Assembly (NCBI RefSeq): GCF_013523055.1
Contig: NZ_JAAMQM010000020.1
Span: forward strand, 62,001 to 126,000
Direction of reading: 5' to 3'
From: Pseudomonas capeferrum
GTDB taxonomy: Bacteria > Pseudomonadota > Gammaproteobacteria > Pseudomonadales > Pseudomonadaceae
Length of the DNA: 64,000 nt
Below are positions 26,286 to 35,400 of this stretch, in pieces. The notes beneath the pieces are model-generated. The model did not search any database. It was not told where the DNA came from and saw only the letters and a list, made by a program, of their open reading frames with translations. Positions within the stretch are counted from its first letter, which is position 1, and every line of letters begins with the position of its first letter. The position numbers and the translations under genes were made by a program.

Positions 26286-27146
26286 ATGGCCATTGACTAC
26301 GAAAAACTCCTGGATCTACAGATTCCCGATACCCAGCAAAGCTACACCCACAAAGACAGCATCCTGTATGCGCTGAGCCTGGGTTATGCCAGCGATCCGA
26401 TAGACGCCCGGCAACTGCCGCTGGTTTACGAGGAGGGTCTGCAAGCGGTACCGACCATGGGCGTCGTACTGGCCCATCCCGGCTATTGGCCAAGAACCCT
26501 GAACACCGGGTTGGACTGGGTACGCATCGTCCATGCCGAACAAGGCTTGACCTTGCACAAGCAGCTGCCAGCCGAAGCCCAAGTAATCGGTAAGTCCCGC
26601 GTGGTGCAGATCATCGACAAAGGCGCTGACAAAGGCGCCTTGATCACCTACGAGCGACGCATTCTCGAGCGCGCCACTGGCGAGCCCCTGTGCACTATCA
26701 CCCAGACCATGCTCGCTCGCGGGGATGGCGGCTTCGGCGGCCCGCAGCAAAGCATCGCTCCGCCGCCGGGGGTGCCTGAGCGTCCGGCTGACTACTGCGT
26801 AGACCTCAGCACGCCGGCGAACATGGCGCTGCTCTACCGGCTCAATGGCGACTGGAACCCCCTCCACGCGGACCCAGACATTGCCCGCAAAGCAGGGTTT
26901 GAACGGCCCATTCTGCACGGCTTGGCCACCTGGGGCGTTGCCGGCCGCGCGATCATGCAGGCGGTCTGCGGCTTCGACGGCAACCGTATCGCTTCGATCT
27001 TTGGGCGTTTCACTGCGCCGGCCTACCCCGGGGAAACCTTTCGCAGCGAAATCTGGGTCGATGGCACCACCGTGGCATTCCGCGTGCGGGCGGTAGAGCG
27101 CGATGTCATTGTCATTAATAACGGCCGCGTTGAACTGCGCGTCTGA
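26286..27146 (+). CDS. MaoC-family enoyl-CoA hydratase 2 (double hot-dog)
   Basis: The product is 286 residues, the size of the two-hot-dog hydratase 2 domain of MFE-2. The hydratase motif is intact: YRLNGDWNPLHADPDIARKAGF contains the catalytic Asp and His, followed by PILHG. These enzymes add water to trans-2-enoyl-CoA to give the (3R)-hydroxyacyl-CoA. It is 10 bp after the hydrolase gene and 16 bp before an SDR gene that could oxidise the product. It is related to the 56657 and 58410 products. Confidence 0.92.
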   Translation: MAIDYEKLLDLQIPDTQQSYTHKDSILYALSLGYASDPIDARQLPLVYEEGLQAVPTMGVVLAHPGYWPRTLNTGLDWVRIVHAEQGLTLHKQLPAEAQVIGKSRVVQIIDKGADKGALITYERRILERATGEPLCTITQTMLARGDGGFGGPQQSIAPPPGVPERPADYCVDLSTPANMALLYRLNGDWNPLHADPDIARKAGFERPILHGLATWGVAGRAIMQAVCGFDGNRIASIFGRFTAPAYPGETFRSEIWVDGTTVAFRVRAVERDVIVINNGRVELRV

Positions 27147-27162
27147 ATCGGAGCACACCAGC

Positions 27163-27990
27163 ATGACACCCAACGATATTCGCCTGGACGGCAAGGTTGC
27201 GTTTATCACCGGCGGCGCAGGAGGCATCGGTGCGGGGGTTGCCCGCAACCTTGCCAACTTCGGCGCGCGGCTGGCAATTGCCGACATCGACGCCGAGAGC
27301 GGCGAACGGCTGGCCGCAGAAATCCGTGAGCAAGGCGGCCACGCGCTGTTCCTGCACACGGACGTCAACCAGACGGAGCAGATCCACACCGCGGTAGAAC
27401 AAGCGGCGAGTCACTTCGGCCGCCTCGACATCCTGATCAACAACGCTGGCGGTGTACGACGTACGCCTTTCCTGCAGCAGACTGAGAAGAGCTGGCGCAA
27501 GCACATCGACTTCAACTTGATCAGCACCTTGACGGCCACCCAGGCGGCAGCCAGGGCGATGATCGCATTCGGCCACGGTGGCACGATCGTCAACATTGCC
27601 AGTAGCGAAGGCCTGCGCGCGGCACCTGGCTTCGCCGTGTATGCAGCATGCAAGGCGGGCATGATCAGTTTCACCCGCTCCATGGCGCTTGAGTTAGCGG
27701 AGCATGACATTCGGGTGCACGTATTAGCCCCAGACATGATCCTCACCCCTGGGCTGGCACCCTACTTCGAAGCTGCCGGAGAGGATGGGCGCGCTGCTCG
27801 CGACCGGTACATCCCGATGGGTCGTGTCGGCTCAACAGATGAATTGGCTGGGGTGGTGATCTTCCTGGTGTCTAACTTGGCAACCTACATCACCGGCCTG
27901 ACGCTGCCGGTGGATGGCGGTGCGATTGCCTCCAGCGGCTGGACGCGTTCGCCGAACACCGGCGCCTGGGACCTCTATCACGCACCCTGA
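27163..27990 (+). CDS. SDR-family dehydrogenase
   Basis: The product is 275 residues from the ATG at 27163, with CGGAG upstream. The cofactor motif is GGAGGIGAG, followed by NNAGG, and the catalytic pair is YAACK. The C-terminal LPVDGG is typical of classical SDRs. Directly after the MaoC hydratase, it is a good candidate for the (3R)-hydroxyacyl-CoA dehydrogenase step or for oxidation of a ring hydroxyl. Confidence 0.88.
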   Translation: MTPNDIRLDGKVAFITGGAGGIGAGVARNLANFGARLAIADIDAESGERLAAEIREQGGHALFLHTDVNQTEQIHTAVEQAASHFGRLDILINNAGGVRRTPFLQQTEKSWRKHIDFNLISTLTATQAAARAMIAFGHGGTIVNIASSEGLRAAPGFAVYAACKAGMISFTRSMALELAEHDIRVHVLAPDMILTPGLAPYFEAAGEDGRAARDRYIPMGRVGSTDELAGVVIFLVSNLATYITGLTLPVDGGAIASSGWTRSPNTGAWDLYHAP

Positions 27991-28130
27991 CCCAGCCCCC
28001 CGGGCGCAATTATGGCGACCGGGCGTTATCCCAGGCAGCGACTGCGGCGCTGTCTGGTAACCCGATGCACAGAGGGATATTCCGCAGTCAGAATGTCGGA
28101 CACAATGGAGCATTTCCAGAGAACGCCTTC

Positions 28131-28748
28131 ATGTCTGTAAAACCCAGGGGGCGACCCCGCAGGGAGCTCGACGCTTCCCTGCTCGAGGCCGCATCGTCGG
28201 AATTCCTCGAGTACGGTTACACCGATGCCAACATCGAACGCATCGCACTAGCAGGCAATACCACCAAGCCTGCACTTTATCGCCGCTATCCAAGCAAGGA
28301 AGCCTTGTTTGAAGCGACCTTGAACTATCTTGCTAAAGAGTTCGAGCTGGACCTTCGCTGCCTCGACCCGGCACGGCCGGTCGAAGACGCACTGTTTGAC
28401 CTGGCCAAGCTGTTATACGAAAAGATGGGCACGGCCAAGGTGGTCTCCATGTCCCGCCTCGGGGCGCGCACAAGCCTTCGGTTTCCCGCGCTGATCCTGG
28501 CGTTTCGCGAACAGATCAGAAGCGGTTTCATGGGTCCCGTGACTGCCTATTTCCAAGGGCTCAATGACCGCGGAGTCGTCCGCATGCCGTCCATACCGGA
28601 CGCTGCCATCATCTTTGCAACGCTGACTGGGCGACCCCATGAGCGGATGATTGGCCTAGAGCTTGCGCCCCACAAGGTCGAGCCTTACCTGCGCGAGTTG
28701 GTGCGGTTCTTCCTGGCAGGCTACGTAGCGAACGCGCCGAGGGCCTAG
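28131..28748 (+). CDS. TetR-family transcriptional regulator
   Basis: The product is 205 residues from the ATG at 28131. The N-terminal helix-turn-helix reads ANIERIALAGNTTKPALYRRYPSKEALF across about residues 36-63. The ligand-binding half resembles TetR_C proteins. The gene follows the SDR by 140 bp. I find no copy of the 19-bp palindrome before it, so it is a weaker candidate than the 59280 gene for controlling those sites. It may respond to a CoA thioester of the pathway, by analogy with other catabolic TetR proteins. Confidence 0.88.
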   Translation: MSVKPRGRPRRELDASLLEAASSEFLEYGYTDANIERIALAGNTTKPALYRRYPSKEALFEATLNYLAKEFELDLRCLDPARPVEDALFDLAKLLYEKMGTAKVVSMSRLGARTSLRFPALILAFREQIRSGFMGPVTAYFQGLNDRGVVRMPSIPDAAIIFATLTGRPHERMIGLELAPHKVEPYLRELVRFFLAGYVANAPRA

Positions 28749-28788
28749 CTGGCGATTGCCACGCCCCAGCGCGCCGGGCCTGTGCCCG

Positions 28789-29976
28789 CTAGCGGGTTAC
28801 TCCAGTTTCACGTAAGGCCGCCAGCTCGTGCTCGCTAATGCCAATCTCACGCAGTACTTCGTCGGTATGTTGGCCGAAACCAGGCCCGACCCGCAGATCA
28901 CCGACCGGTCTTTCATCGAACTGCGCGGGGGACACGCCCGTCATGTAGCGGCCTGCGACTGAACTGATGAAGCCGTTTTCCAGCGCTTGCCCATCGGCCA
29001 ATACCTCCGCTGGGTTCTGCACGGGTGCCCACACCCCTTCGAGTGTCGCCAAACGCGAGCACCAGTCGGCATAATCTCGGCGGGCAAATACCTCATTGAG
29101 GACCGCAATGAGCGCCCGCGCATGGGTATGCCTGGCCCGGCTGTCTGCGAAACGCGGGTCCTCTAGCAAGTGGGGGCATTCGATATGGGCGACGAAGTCT
29201 GGCCACCACTTGTCCATCAGCACGCACAGGCTGAGCCAGCGCCCATCCCGGGTACGGTAATTATTGGCGAGGGCGAAATCGCTGTCGGTTTGCGCCTGGG
29301 CGGTAAATGTTGGCGCGCCAATGCTGGTTGCCAGCAACGACTGCGACATCAGGTAGGTACCAACCATGTACAGCGCATTGTCTACCACCGCGCCCTGCCC
29401 GGTGCGCTCGCGCCGCAGTAGAGCGGCAGCCACCGCACCGGCCAGGGTGACGCCTCCGGTGAGGTCACCAATCGAGCCAGGTTGACGCGGTGGCGCCTCC
29501 CCCGGAAGGGTCTGGGCATTGGCTGCACCGGCACGGCACCAGGCTGAGGGGTAATCGAAGCCGCCGTCATCGGCCAGCTGCCCCTGCGTCCCATAGCCCG
29601 TTCCCCGGGCGTAGATCAGCCGCGGGTTGAGGCCGAACAGGTCACCCGTTTCGATCCCAAGCTTGCGCCGGGCGTCCGCACGCAGGTTAGTCATGAATAC
29701 GTCAGCGCCGGCGATCAAACGGTACAGTTGCTCGCGCCCGGCTGCCTGGGTCAGGTCCAGGGCAATACTGCGCTTGCCGCGGTTGGCCGCCTCGAAAAAC
29801 GGATTGATCTCACCATCTGCGCCCGGCAGCTTCATGTGCCGGGCGGCGTCGCCGCCTTGCGCGCGTTCAACCTTGATAACATCGGCGCCCCAGTCGGCCA
29901 GGACCATGCCTGCAGCGGGTACAAAAGTGTGCTCGGCTACCTCGATTACCCTTATTCCAGTCATCACGTCGTACAT
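28789..29976 (-). CDS. CaiB/BaiF-family CoA transferase or alpha-methylacyl-CoA racemase
   Basis: The product is 395 residues with AAGGAGG before the ATG. The family pattern is clear: AGMVLADWGADVIKVER near the N-terminus, NRGKRSIALDL, and the expected catalytic aspartate Asp171 in SIGDLTGG. Members either move CoA between acids or epimerise 2-methylacyl-CoA. With ACADs and thiolases around it, racemisation of a methyl-branched side chain is plausible. Last gene of a two-gene minus-strand operon. Confidence 0.88.
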   Translation of the reverse strand: MYDVMTGIRVIEVAEHTFVPAAGMVLADWGADVIKVERAQGGDAARHMKLPGADGEINPFFEAANRGKRSIALDLTQAAGREQLYRLIAGADVFMTNLRADARRKLGIETGDLFGLNPRLIYARGTGYGTQGQLADDGGFDYPSAWCRAGAANAQTLPGEAPPRQPGSIGDLTGGVTLAGAVAAALLRRERTGQGAVVDNALYMVGTYLMSQSLLATSIGAPTFTAQAQTDSDFALANNYRTRDGRWLSLCVLMDKWWPDFVAHIECPHLLEDPRFADSRARHTHARALIAVLNEVFARRDYADWCSRLATLEGVWAPVQNPAEVLADGQALENGFISSVAGRYMTGVSPAQFDERPVGDLRVGPGFGQHTDEVLREIGISEHELAALRETGVTR

Positions 29977-30058
29977 GGCACCTCCTTCAGGTTAATGGCG
30001 GCCGGCTCAGCCGGTGGGCCAGGTGTGTGGGCAGCAAGGCCGTCTAGTGACCTGGGCG

Positions 30059-31240
30059 TTACTCGCGGGAAAGCAGCACCGCGCCGGCCAGCGGGCCACC
30101 GCCGTTGCTCGCCACCGCCAGTCTTGGGCTGCCCGGGACCTGGCGCGCTTCGCCCTCCCCTCGCAGCTGCACTACAGCCTCATGGACATGCCCCAGGCCA
30201 TGCAGCCGCCCGGCAGACAACTGGCCGCCATGGGTGGCCAGGGGCAGTTCGCCGTCGAGCGCGATGCGCTGCCCACCTTCGACGAAGCTCGCTGCTTCAC
30301 CTCGGCCACAGAAACCGAGGCCCTCAAGCCAGAGCAATGAGAGGAAGCTGAAGCCGTCGTAAAGCTCTGCCAGGTCTACGTCGGCCGGGGTGTAGTCGGT
30401 CCGCGCCCACAGGCGTTTGCCGCACGCCTCGGCGGTGTACCGCGTCAGGTCGTCCATCTGGTCCCAGGCATCACGGCCGCTGAACGGGCCGCAGATCGAC
30501 TCGATGAACACCGGCTTGCTGCGCAGGTCGGGTGCGGTATCGCGGTGCGAGATAATCACCGCCGTGCAACCGTCGACCGGCACATCGCAATCAAACAGGC
30601 ACAGTGGCGTTGAAATCATGCGCGCCTCCATGTACTGGTCCAGGCTTAACGGGTCGCGATAAACCGCCTTTGGGTTGAGCATCGCATTGCGCCGAGCATT
30701 GAGCGCTACCGCTGCCAGTTGCTCACGGCGGGTGCCAAATTCGTGGAAGTAGCGGCTGGCCGCCAGGGCCACCCAGTTGGCCGCGGATGTGGCCTGGAAC
30801 GGCACCAGGAACTCGGCGAAGCCCGATACCCGCTGGGTACCACCTACCGTGCTGGAGCGCACCCCCTGGGTCAGGGCAGTGGATTCAGTGACGGTGCGAA
30901 AACACACAACGTGCCGTGCCTGACCAGAGGCAACTGCCATGCAGGCATTGATCAGCGCGCTCATCTGGGTTGCTTCGTTGCCTGCGCAATACCAGTTGAG
31001 TTCAAGCCCCAGGGTTTCTTTCAATTGGCCGATGGACACCGGTGAGAACGCCGGCATGTCGGCCCGGTAGCCCGGCCAACTGGCCACGCCGTCTATCTCG
31101 CTGCGGTCCAGGCCTGCGTCTGCTAATGCCGCCAGCACGGCTTCAAGGGTAAGGTCCAAGCCTGAACGACCTAACCGGCGCCCTACCGCTGATTGTCCAA
31201 TGCCGGAAATAATCGCAGTTCGTTCCAAAGCCGACGCCAT
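30059..31240 (-). CDS. Thiolase-like lipid-transfer protein (SCP-x/Ltp2 type), altered active site
   Basis: The product is 393 residues. The region of the thiolase nucleophile reads WYCAGNEATQ (about 83-92), where a cysteine is near but not in the N-x-x-C-S-S-G setting. The C-terminal part has GGQLSAGRLHGLGH instead of the GHPxGATG loop of true thiolases. This resembles the aldolase-type Ltp proteins. It lies 82 bp upstream of the CaiB gene on the same strand. A DUF35 partner is not adjacent. Confidence 0.86.
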   Translation of the reverse strand: MASALERTAIISGIGQSAVGRRLGRSGLDLTLEAVLAALADAGLDRSEIDGVASWPGYRADMPAFSPVSIGQLKETLGLELNWYCAGNEATQMSALINACMAVASGQARHVVCFRTVTESTALTQGVRSSTVGGTQRVSGFAEFLVPFQATSAANWVALAASRYFHEFGTRREQLAAVALNARRNAMLNPKAVYRDPLSLDQYMEARMISTPLCLFDCDVPVDGCTAVIISHRDTAPDLRSKPVFIESICGPFSGRDAWDQMDDLTRYTAEACGKRLWARTDYTPADVDLAELYDGFSFLSLLWLEGLGFCGRGEAASFVEGGQRIALDGELPLATHGGQLSAGRLHGLGHVHEAVVQLRGEGEARQVPGSPRLAVASNGGGPLAGAVLLSRE

Positions 31241-31347
31241 GGCTATCCTCTTCTACTTGTTATCAGGTTTGAGGCGAGTTCAAGGAACTCCTAGCGAGAG
31301 TCAAGAGAGAGTATTGACCCCCCATGCAGACTGCGTCAGACTCCAAT

Positions 31348-31366
31348 AAATGTCAAACAGTCAGTT
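31348..31366. promoter_or_regulatory. 19-bp operator-like palindrome, copy 6
   Basis: AAATGTCAAACAGTCAGTT lies between the divergent thiolase-like gene (31240, minus) and the CoA ligase gene (31484, plus). The left arm is weaker than in other copies. Confidence 0.6.
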
Positions 31367-31454
31367 TTAGCCCTGGCGAGCGATCGCCATCAGCGCAAAC
31401 GACTGCAAGCATTATCGCGGGTCTGCCGCTTGGCTCAGGCACGAGCAACGGCAC

Positions 31455-31467
31455 AACAATAACAACA
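31455..31467 (+). promoter_or_regulatory. Hfq/Crc-type A-rich motif before the CoA ligase gene
   Basis: AACAATAACAACA contains two overlapping AANAANAA matches, 17 bases before the ATG at 31484 and next to the GAGG ribosome-binding site. Confidence 0.55.
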
Positions 31468-31483
31468 TCGAGGTTCAAACAAG

Positions 31484-33109
31484 ATGCCAACACGCGAATC
31501 CGGCTGGAGCACAGATCAGGTCGATACCATCAACGCGGTGCTGCAGCGCGCCACTGAACGGTATGCTGATCGCAAGTTTCTAGACTTTTTGGGTGAGAGC
31601 TACAGTTATGCAGACCTCAACCGAACGGCTAGCCGCCTCGCTAATGGCTTGACTGCCTTGGGCGTGAAGAAAGGCCAGACCGTGGTCACTATTCTCGACA
31701 ACTCGGCCGACGCAGTGTGCATCTGGTTCGCCATCAACAAGCTCGGGGCCGTCAGCGTGCCGGTGAACACTGCCCTCAAAGGTGAGTTCCTCCGTCACCA
31801 GGTGGCCGACGCCGATTCGGTACTGGTGATTGCCGAAAGCGATTACGCCGAGCGTGTGGCAAGCATCGCTGGCAAGCTACCCAACCTGCAAACCCTGGTT
31901 TACCGCGGCGCTGTGCCTGACCTGGTGTTCAACCAGCAACTGCTGCCCTGGGCCAGCCTCCTCAGCGAGGACGCCAGTGAGCCGCAAGTCGAGGTCCAGC
32001 CTGGTGACCTGGCGATGTTGATTTATACCGGCGGCACCACCGGCCCCTCCAAGGGCTGCATGATCAGCCACAACTATGCCTGCAGCCTGGCGCGGCAAAT
32101 GCTGGTCATTACCAATCGCCAGGAAGACACCATTACCTGGTCGCCGCTACCGCTGTTCCACTTCAACGCCGTGGCCACCGCGATCTTGTCGAACATGATG
32201 GTCGGTGCCCAGGTGGCGCTCTATACGCGTTTTTCGGTTTCCAATTTCTGGCCGGAGATTCAACGTACCGGCGCCAACGACGTACAGCTGCTGGCCTCGA
32301 TGATGCCGATGCTCGCCGGCGCACCGGACAACGACGCAATGAAAGCCAGTTATGGCCAGGTCAAGGCAGTCTGGGGCGCGCCGTTCCCAGTCGCGGTGCA
32401 GGAGCGCTGGAAGGAGCGTTTCGGCGTGACCCACACGATTTGTGGCGGCTTTGGCCTGAGCGAATGCTCCTTGCCAACTATCCTGCCATTCGGCACGCCA
32501 ATGCGCCCGAACAGTTCCGGTAAACGCAACACCGAGTACTTCGACGTGCGCATTGTCGACGACCATGATAACGAGCTGGCGCCCAACACCGCCGGCGAAA
32601 TCATCGTTCGCCCGCGCAAGCCCCACGTGATGTTCGAAGGCTACTGGAAGCGCCCGGAAGACACCCTTAAAGTCATGCGCAACATGTGGTTCCATACCGG
32701 CGACATCGGTATGTTCGATGACGATGACTATTTCTATTTCCTCGACAGAAAGAAAGACTACCTGCGCCGCCGTGGTGAGAACATTTCCAGCTTCGAGGTC
32801 GAGAGTGCGTTTCTCCAGCACCCCGCCGTGGACGAGGTGGCAGCGCATGCGGTGCTGTCCGACTTGGGCGAGGACGAGCTGAAAGTAACCATTACCCTGA
32901 AGGCGGACACAGCGCTGGCTGAGATCGATCTGTGCCACTGGTCGGCCGAGCAAATGCCCTACTATGCGGTTCCGCGTTATATCGAGTTCCGCAGCAGCTT
33001 GCCCAAGAGCCCGCTGGGGCGGGTCTACAAGTTCCAGCTGCGCGATGAAGGTGTGACCGCCGCTACCTGGGACCGTGAAAAAGCCGGATTCAAACTCGTC
33101 AAACGCTAA
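31484..33109 (+). CDS. AMP-forming acyl-CoA synthetase
   Basis: The product is 541 residues. It shows YTGGTTGPSKGCMISH, the GLSE motif, and FLDRKKDYLRRRGENISSFEVE at the hinge, with a C-terminal SPLGRVYK lysine context. It is closely related to the ligase at 36848-38497: shared stretches include GQTVVTILDN and VPVNTALKGEFLRHQ. It is co-transcribed with an alpha/beta hydrolase. It would activate a carboxylate, perhaps one released by that hydrolase. Confidence 0.93.
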   Translation: MPTRESGWSTDQVDTINAVLQRATERYADRKFLDFLGESYSYADLNRTASRLANGLTALGVKKGQTVVTILDNSADAVCIWFAINKLGAVSVPVNTALKGEFLRHQVADADSVLVIAESDYAERVASIAGKLPNLQTLVYRGAVPDLVFNQQLLPWASLLSEDASEPQVEVQPGDLAMLIYTGGTTGPSKGCMISHNYACSLARQMLVITNRQEDTITWSPLPLFHFNAVATAILSNMMVGAQVALYTRFSVSNFWPEIQRTGANDVQLLASMMPMLAGAPDNDAMKASYGQVKAVWGAPFPVAVQERWKERFGVTHTICGGFGLSECSLPTILPFGTPMRPNSSGKRNTEYFDVRIVDDHDNELAPNTAGEIIVRPRKPHVMFEGYWKRPEDTLKVMRNMWFHTGDIGMFDDDDYFYFLDRKKDYLRRRGENISSFEVESAFLQHPAVDEVAAHAVLSDLGEDELKVTITLKADTALAEIDLCHWSAEQMPYYAVPRYIEFRSSLPKSPLGRVYKFQLRDEGVTAATWDREKAGFKLVKR

Positions 33110-33122
33110 GCAGGTGAACTCG

Positions 33123-33998
33123 ATGACTGTGCAGACCTGGTTCATGGGTGCCGATGGCAACCGTCTTGCGGCGGATCTTTCCGGCGCACACGACGCACCT
33201 GCGGTAATCCTCCTTCACGGTGGTGGGCAAACCCGCCATGCCTGGGCACGCGCGCACCAGGCACTGGCGGCCAAAGGCTACCGGGTGATCTCGCTCGATG
33301 CGCGCGGTCACGGCAAATCCGACTGGCCAGCCGACGGTGACTACGGCCTGGAAGCCCAGGTTGCCGACCTGCTGGCGGTGATCAAGGCCGTCGGCGGTCG
33401 CCCGGCCTTGGTCGGCGCCTCCATGGGGGGCACTCACTCGTTGGTCGCGTGCGGGCGCTACCCAGACCTCGCCCAGGCACTGGTGCTGGTAGACGTCACG
33501 CCGCGCCTGGAGCCTGAGGGAATCGAACACATCCTCGGCTTCATGACCCAGCATCCCGAAGGTTTCAGCTCGCTGCAAAGCGCAGCTGACGCCGTCGGTG
33601 CCTACAACCCCAACCGCCCTGCCCCCGGCGACCTGAGTGGGCTTGCGAAAAACCTGCGCCAGCGCGACGACGGCCGTTGGTATTGGCATTGGGACCCGCG
33701 CTTTATCTCGGGTGATTACCGGGACAAAGTCGAGCGCATCAGCCAGGCGATGAGCAGCGCCGCTCCTGGGGTCAAAATACCTACGTTGCTGGTGCGCGGC
33801 CGCCAGAGCGATGTGGTCAGCCCGGAAGGGGTCGAAGAGCTGCGCGCTTTACTGCCGCATCTGGCATTCGTCGACATCGAGGGTGCCGGTCATATGGTCG
33901 CTGGCGACAAGAACGACCACTTCAACGCAGCTATCCTCGGCTTTTTGCAGGAACATCATCCGTTGCCACTGCAGCTGGTAGAGGATTCCCCGCTGTAG
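33123..33998 (+). CDS. Alpha/beta hydrolase
   Basis: The product is 291 residues from the ATG at 33123, 13 bp after the ligase stop. The oxyanion motif is LLHGGGQTRHAW, the nucleophile elbow GASMGGTHS, and the C-terminal histidine lies in GAGHMVAGDK. It is a different subfamily from the 17968/25370 pair, closer to peroxidase/hydrolase-type proteins with DARGHGKSD. Pairing with a CoA ligase suggests it makes the acid that the ligase activates. Confidence 0.87.
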   Translation: MTVQTWFMGADGNRLAADLSGAHDAPAVILLHGGGQTRHAWARAHQALAAKGYRVISLDARGHGKSDWPADGDYGLEAQVADLLAVIKAVGGRPALVGASMGGTHSLVACGRYPDLAQALVLVDVTPRLEPEGIEHILGFMTQHPEGFSSLQSAADAVGAYNPNRPAPGDLSGLAKNLRQRDDGRWYWHWDPRFISGDYRDKVERISQAMSSAAPGVKIPTLLVRGRQSDVVSPEGVEELRALLPHLAFVDIEGAGHMVAGDKNDHFNAAILGFLQEHHPLPLQLVEDSPL

Positions 33999-34013
33999 TC
34001 GGCAGCCTCCCTC

Positions 34014-34041
34014 GCTTACCTCTCTCCTTCTGGAGGTAAGC
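34014..34041. terminator. Bidirectional terminator-like hairpin
   Basis: GCTTACCTC and GAGGTAAGC form a 9-bp stem with a 10-base loop between two convergent genes. No strong T-run flanks it. Confidence 0.55.
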
Positions 34042-34044
34042 GCT

Positions 34045-34920
34045 TCACCCCGCCGCAGGTGTGTCCCGCTCGCCCACAAGACAATCCTGCGCGACAGATG
34101 CCACCAGGTTACGCGCCCGGTCATACACCCGCGCTTGGGTCAGGCCGCGACCGTTCTGCAAACTGTGACTCTTGCCAACAAACAGCAGCCAATCGTCTGC
34201 CACCACAGGCCGGTGGTACCACACACTGTGATTCATGCTGGAGACGAACAGCCGCGCTCGAGCATGCTCGACCGGCAAGTGGTAGCTGATGGCGGCTGAA
34301 TTGATCCAGTAATCGCTCAAATAGGCCAGCGCCTGATTGTGCACAGCAGGCGAGCACGGCAGGCGCGTACGCAGTTTCAACCAATAGGCAATGGCAGGTT
34401 GCGCCGGGCAGTGGCGCAGGTATCGCTGCGGGTCGACGATCCGCAACTCCACGAAGGGCCGGGCAAAGCTCGCCCAGCTGCCATCCTCGAGCTGGTCCAG
34501 AGCGAGCAGGTGCTCGGGGCCTGGTATATCGCTCGCGGGGGTCATATGGAAAAAGCCGCTGATCGGCGTCTGCAGTGTGACCTGTGCCTCAAGCACTCTG
34601 CGATCACCCTGCTGAGCGCTGACCAGCAGGTTACAGAACCGCTTACCGTGCTGCAGCTGGGTGACCCTGAAGTGCAGCGGCAGATCGGTTTGTGCCCCTT
34701 GCAGGAACAAGCAGTGCAGCGTGGCCGGCATCAGTTGCGGGTGTAGCTGCTGGGCTGCGGCCAGGGCCTGAGCGAGCAATTGGCCGCCGAATACCCGGCC
34801 GTTGAGATTGCTGTCATGGATGCTGGCAGTGAAAGCACCTGGCAGATCCGGCAGCAACTCGAAAAGCTGCGCCAGGCATTGCTGGTCCCAACGCTGGGTC
34901 AGCCCTTTCAATGCAGACAT
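34045..34920 (-). CDS. Acyl-CoA thioesterase II-like (TesB family)
   Basis: The product is 291 residues with two hot-dog halves. FGGQLLAQALAAA (about 46-58) is the family's N-terminal signature. In the C-terminal half the motif normally reading DHSMWFHRP is NHSVWYHRP, so the catalytic aspartate (Asp204 in E. coli TesB) is an asparagine. A serine and the downstream glutamine (SVAQD) remain. It may be inactive or have changed activity. It is followed on the same strand by a second hot-dog gene upstream at 34933, suggesting joint CoA recycling. Confidence 0.88.
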   Translation of the reverse strand: MSALKGLTQRWDQQCLAQLFELLPDLPGAFTASIHDSNLNGRVFGGQLLAQALAAAQQLHPQLMPATLHCLFLQGAQTDLPLHFRVTQLQHGKRFCNLLVSAQQGDRRVLEAQVTLQTPISGFFHMTPASDIPGPEHLLALDQLEDGSWASFARPFVELRIVDPQRYLRHCPAQPAIAYWLKLRTRLPCSPAVHNQALAYLSDYWINSAAISYHLPVEHARARLFVSSMNHSVWYHRPVVADDWLLFVGKSHSLQNGRGLTQARVYDRARNLVASVAQDCLVGERDTPAAG

Positions 34921-34932
34921 AGTCCGCTATCC

Positions 34933-35400
34933 CTAGGTAGGCTGTGGCAGGGTTGGCGTCGCGCGCAAGTTGACGTACTTGAAGGTACCCGAGGCCGTCG
35001 CTAACAGCTCACCTGCCTCATTGCGCACTTCACCATCGCAGAAAGCCAGAGACCTGCCGCTGGAGCGCAGGAAACCGCGGGCCACCAGCAAATCACCGGC
35101 AGTTCCACCTGGGCGCATGAAGTTGGTTTTCAGCTCCACGGTCACGCAACCCCGACCGCTGCCATGCCCGAGCGTACAGCAGGCCAGCACGGCATCCATC
35201 AGGGTCATGAGCAGCCCGCCATGGGCACTCGCGTTGCCGTTGAGGTGATGGTCGCGCAGGCGCAGGCGCAGGATTGCGCCGGCCTCGTCAAATTCAGGCG
35301 CGCCGAAGATCTCGAGATGAGCCAGCAATGGGTCCATCCCGCATTCGGCGGGCACCCTGGCGACGAAAGCGCTGACTTCCTGGGCGTTCTTGCTGTTCAT
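34933..35400 (-). CDS. PaaI-type hot-dog thioesterase
   Basis: The product is 155 residues with GGAG before the ATG at 35400. It has the PaaI-type motif NASAHGGLLMTLMDAV (about 56-71), with the His-Gly-Gly and downstream acidic residue used for thioester hydrolysis. Its start codon overlaps the stop of the MFS gene (ATGA), so the two are translationally coupled. It probably releases CoA from dead-end thioesters of the pathway. Confidence 0.88.
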   Translation of the reverse strand: MNSKNAQEVSAFVARVPAECGMDPLLAHLEIFGAPEFDEAGAILRLRLRDHHLNGNASAHGGLLMTLMDAVLACCTLGHGSGRGCVTVELKTNFMRPGGTAGDLLVARGFLRSSGRSLAFCDGEVRNEAGELLATASGTFKYVNLRATPTLPQPT

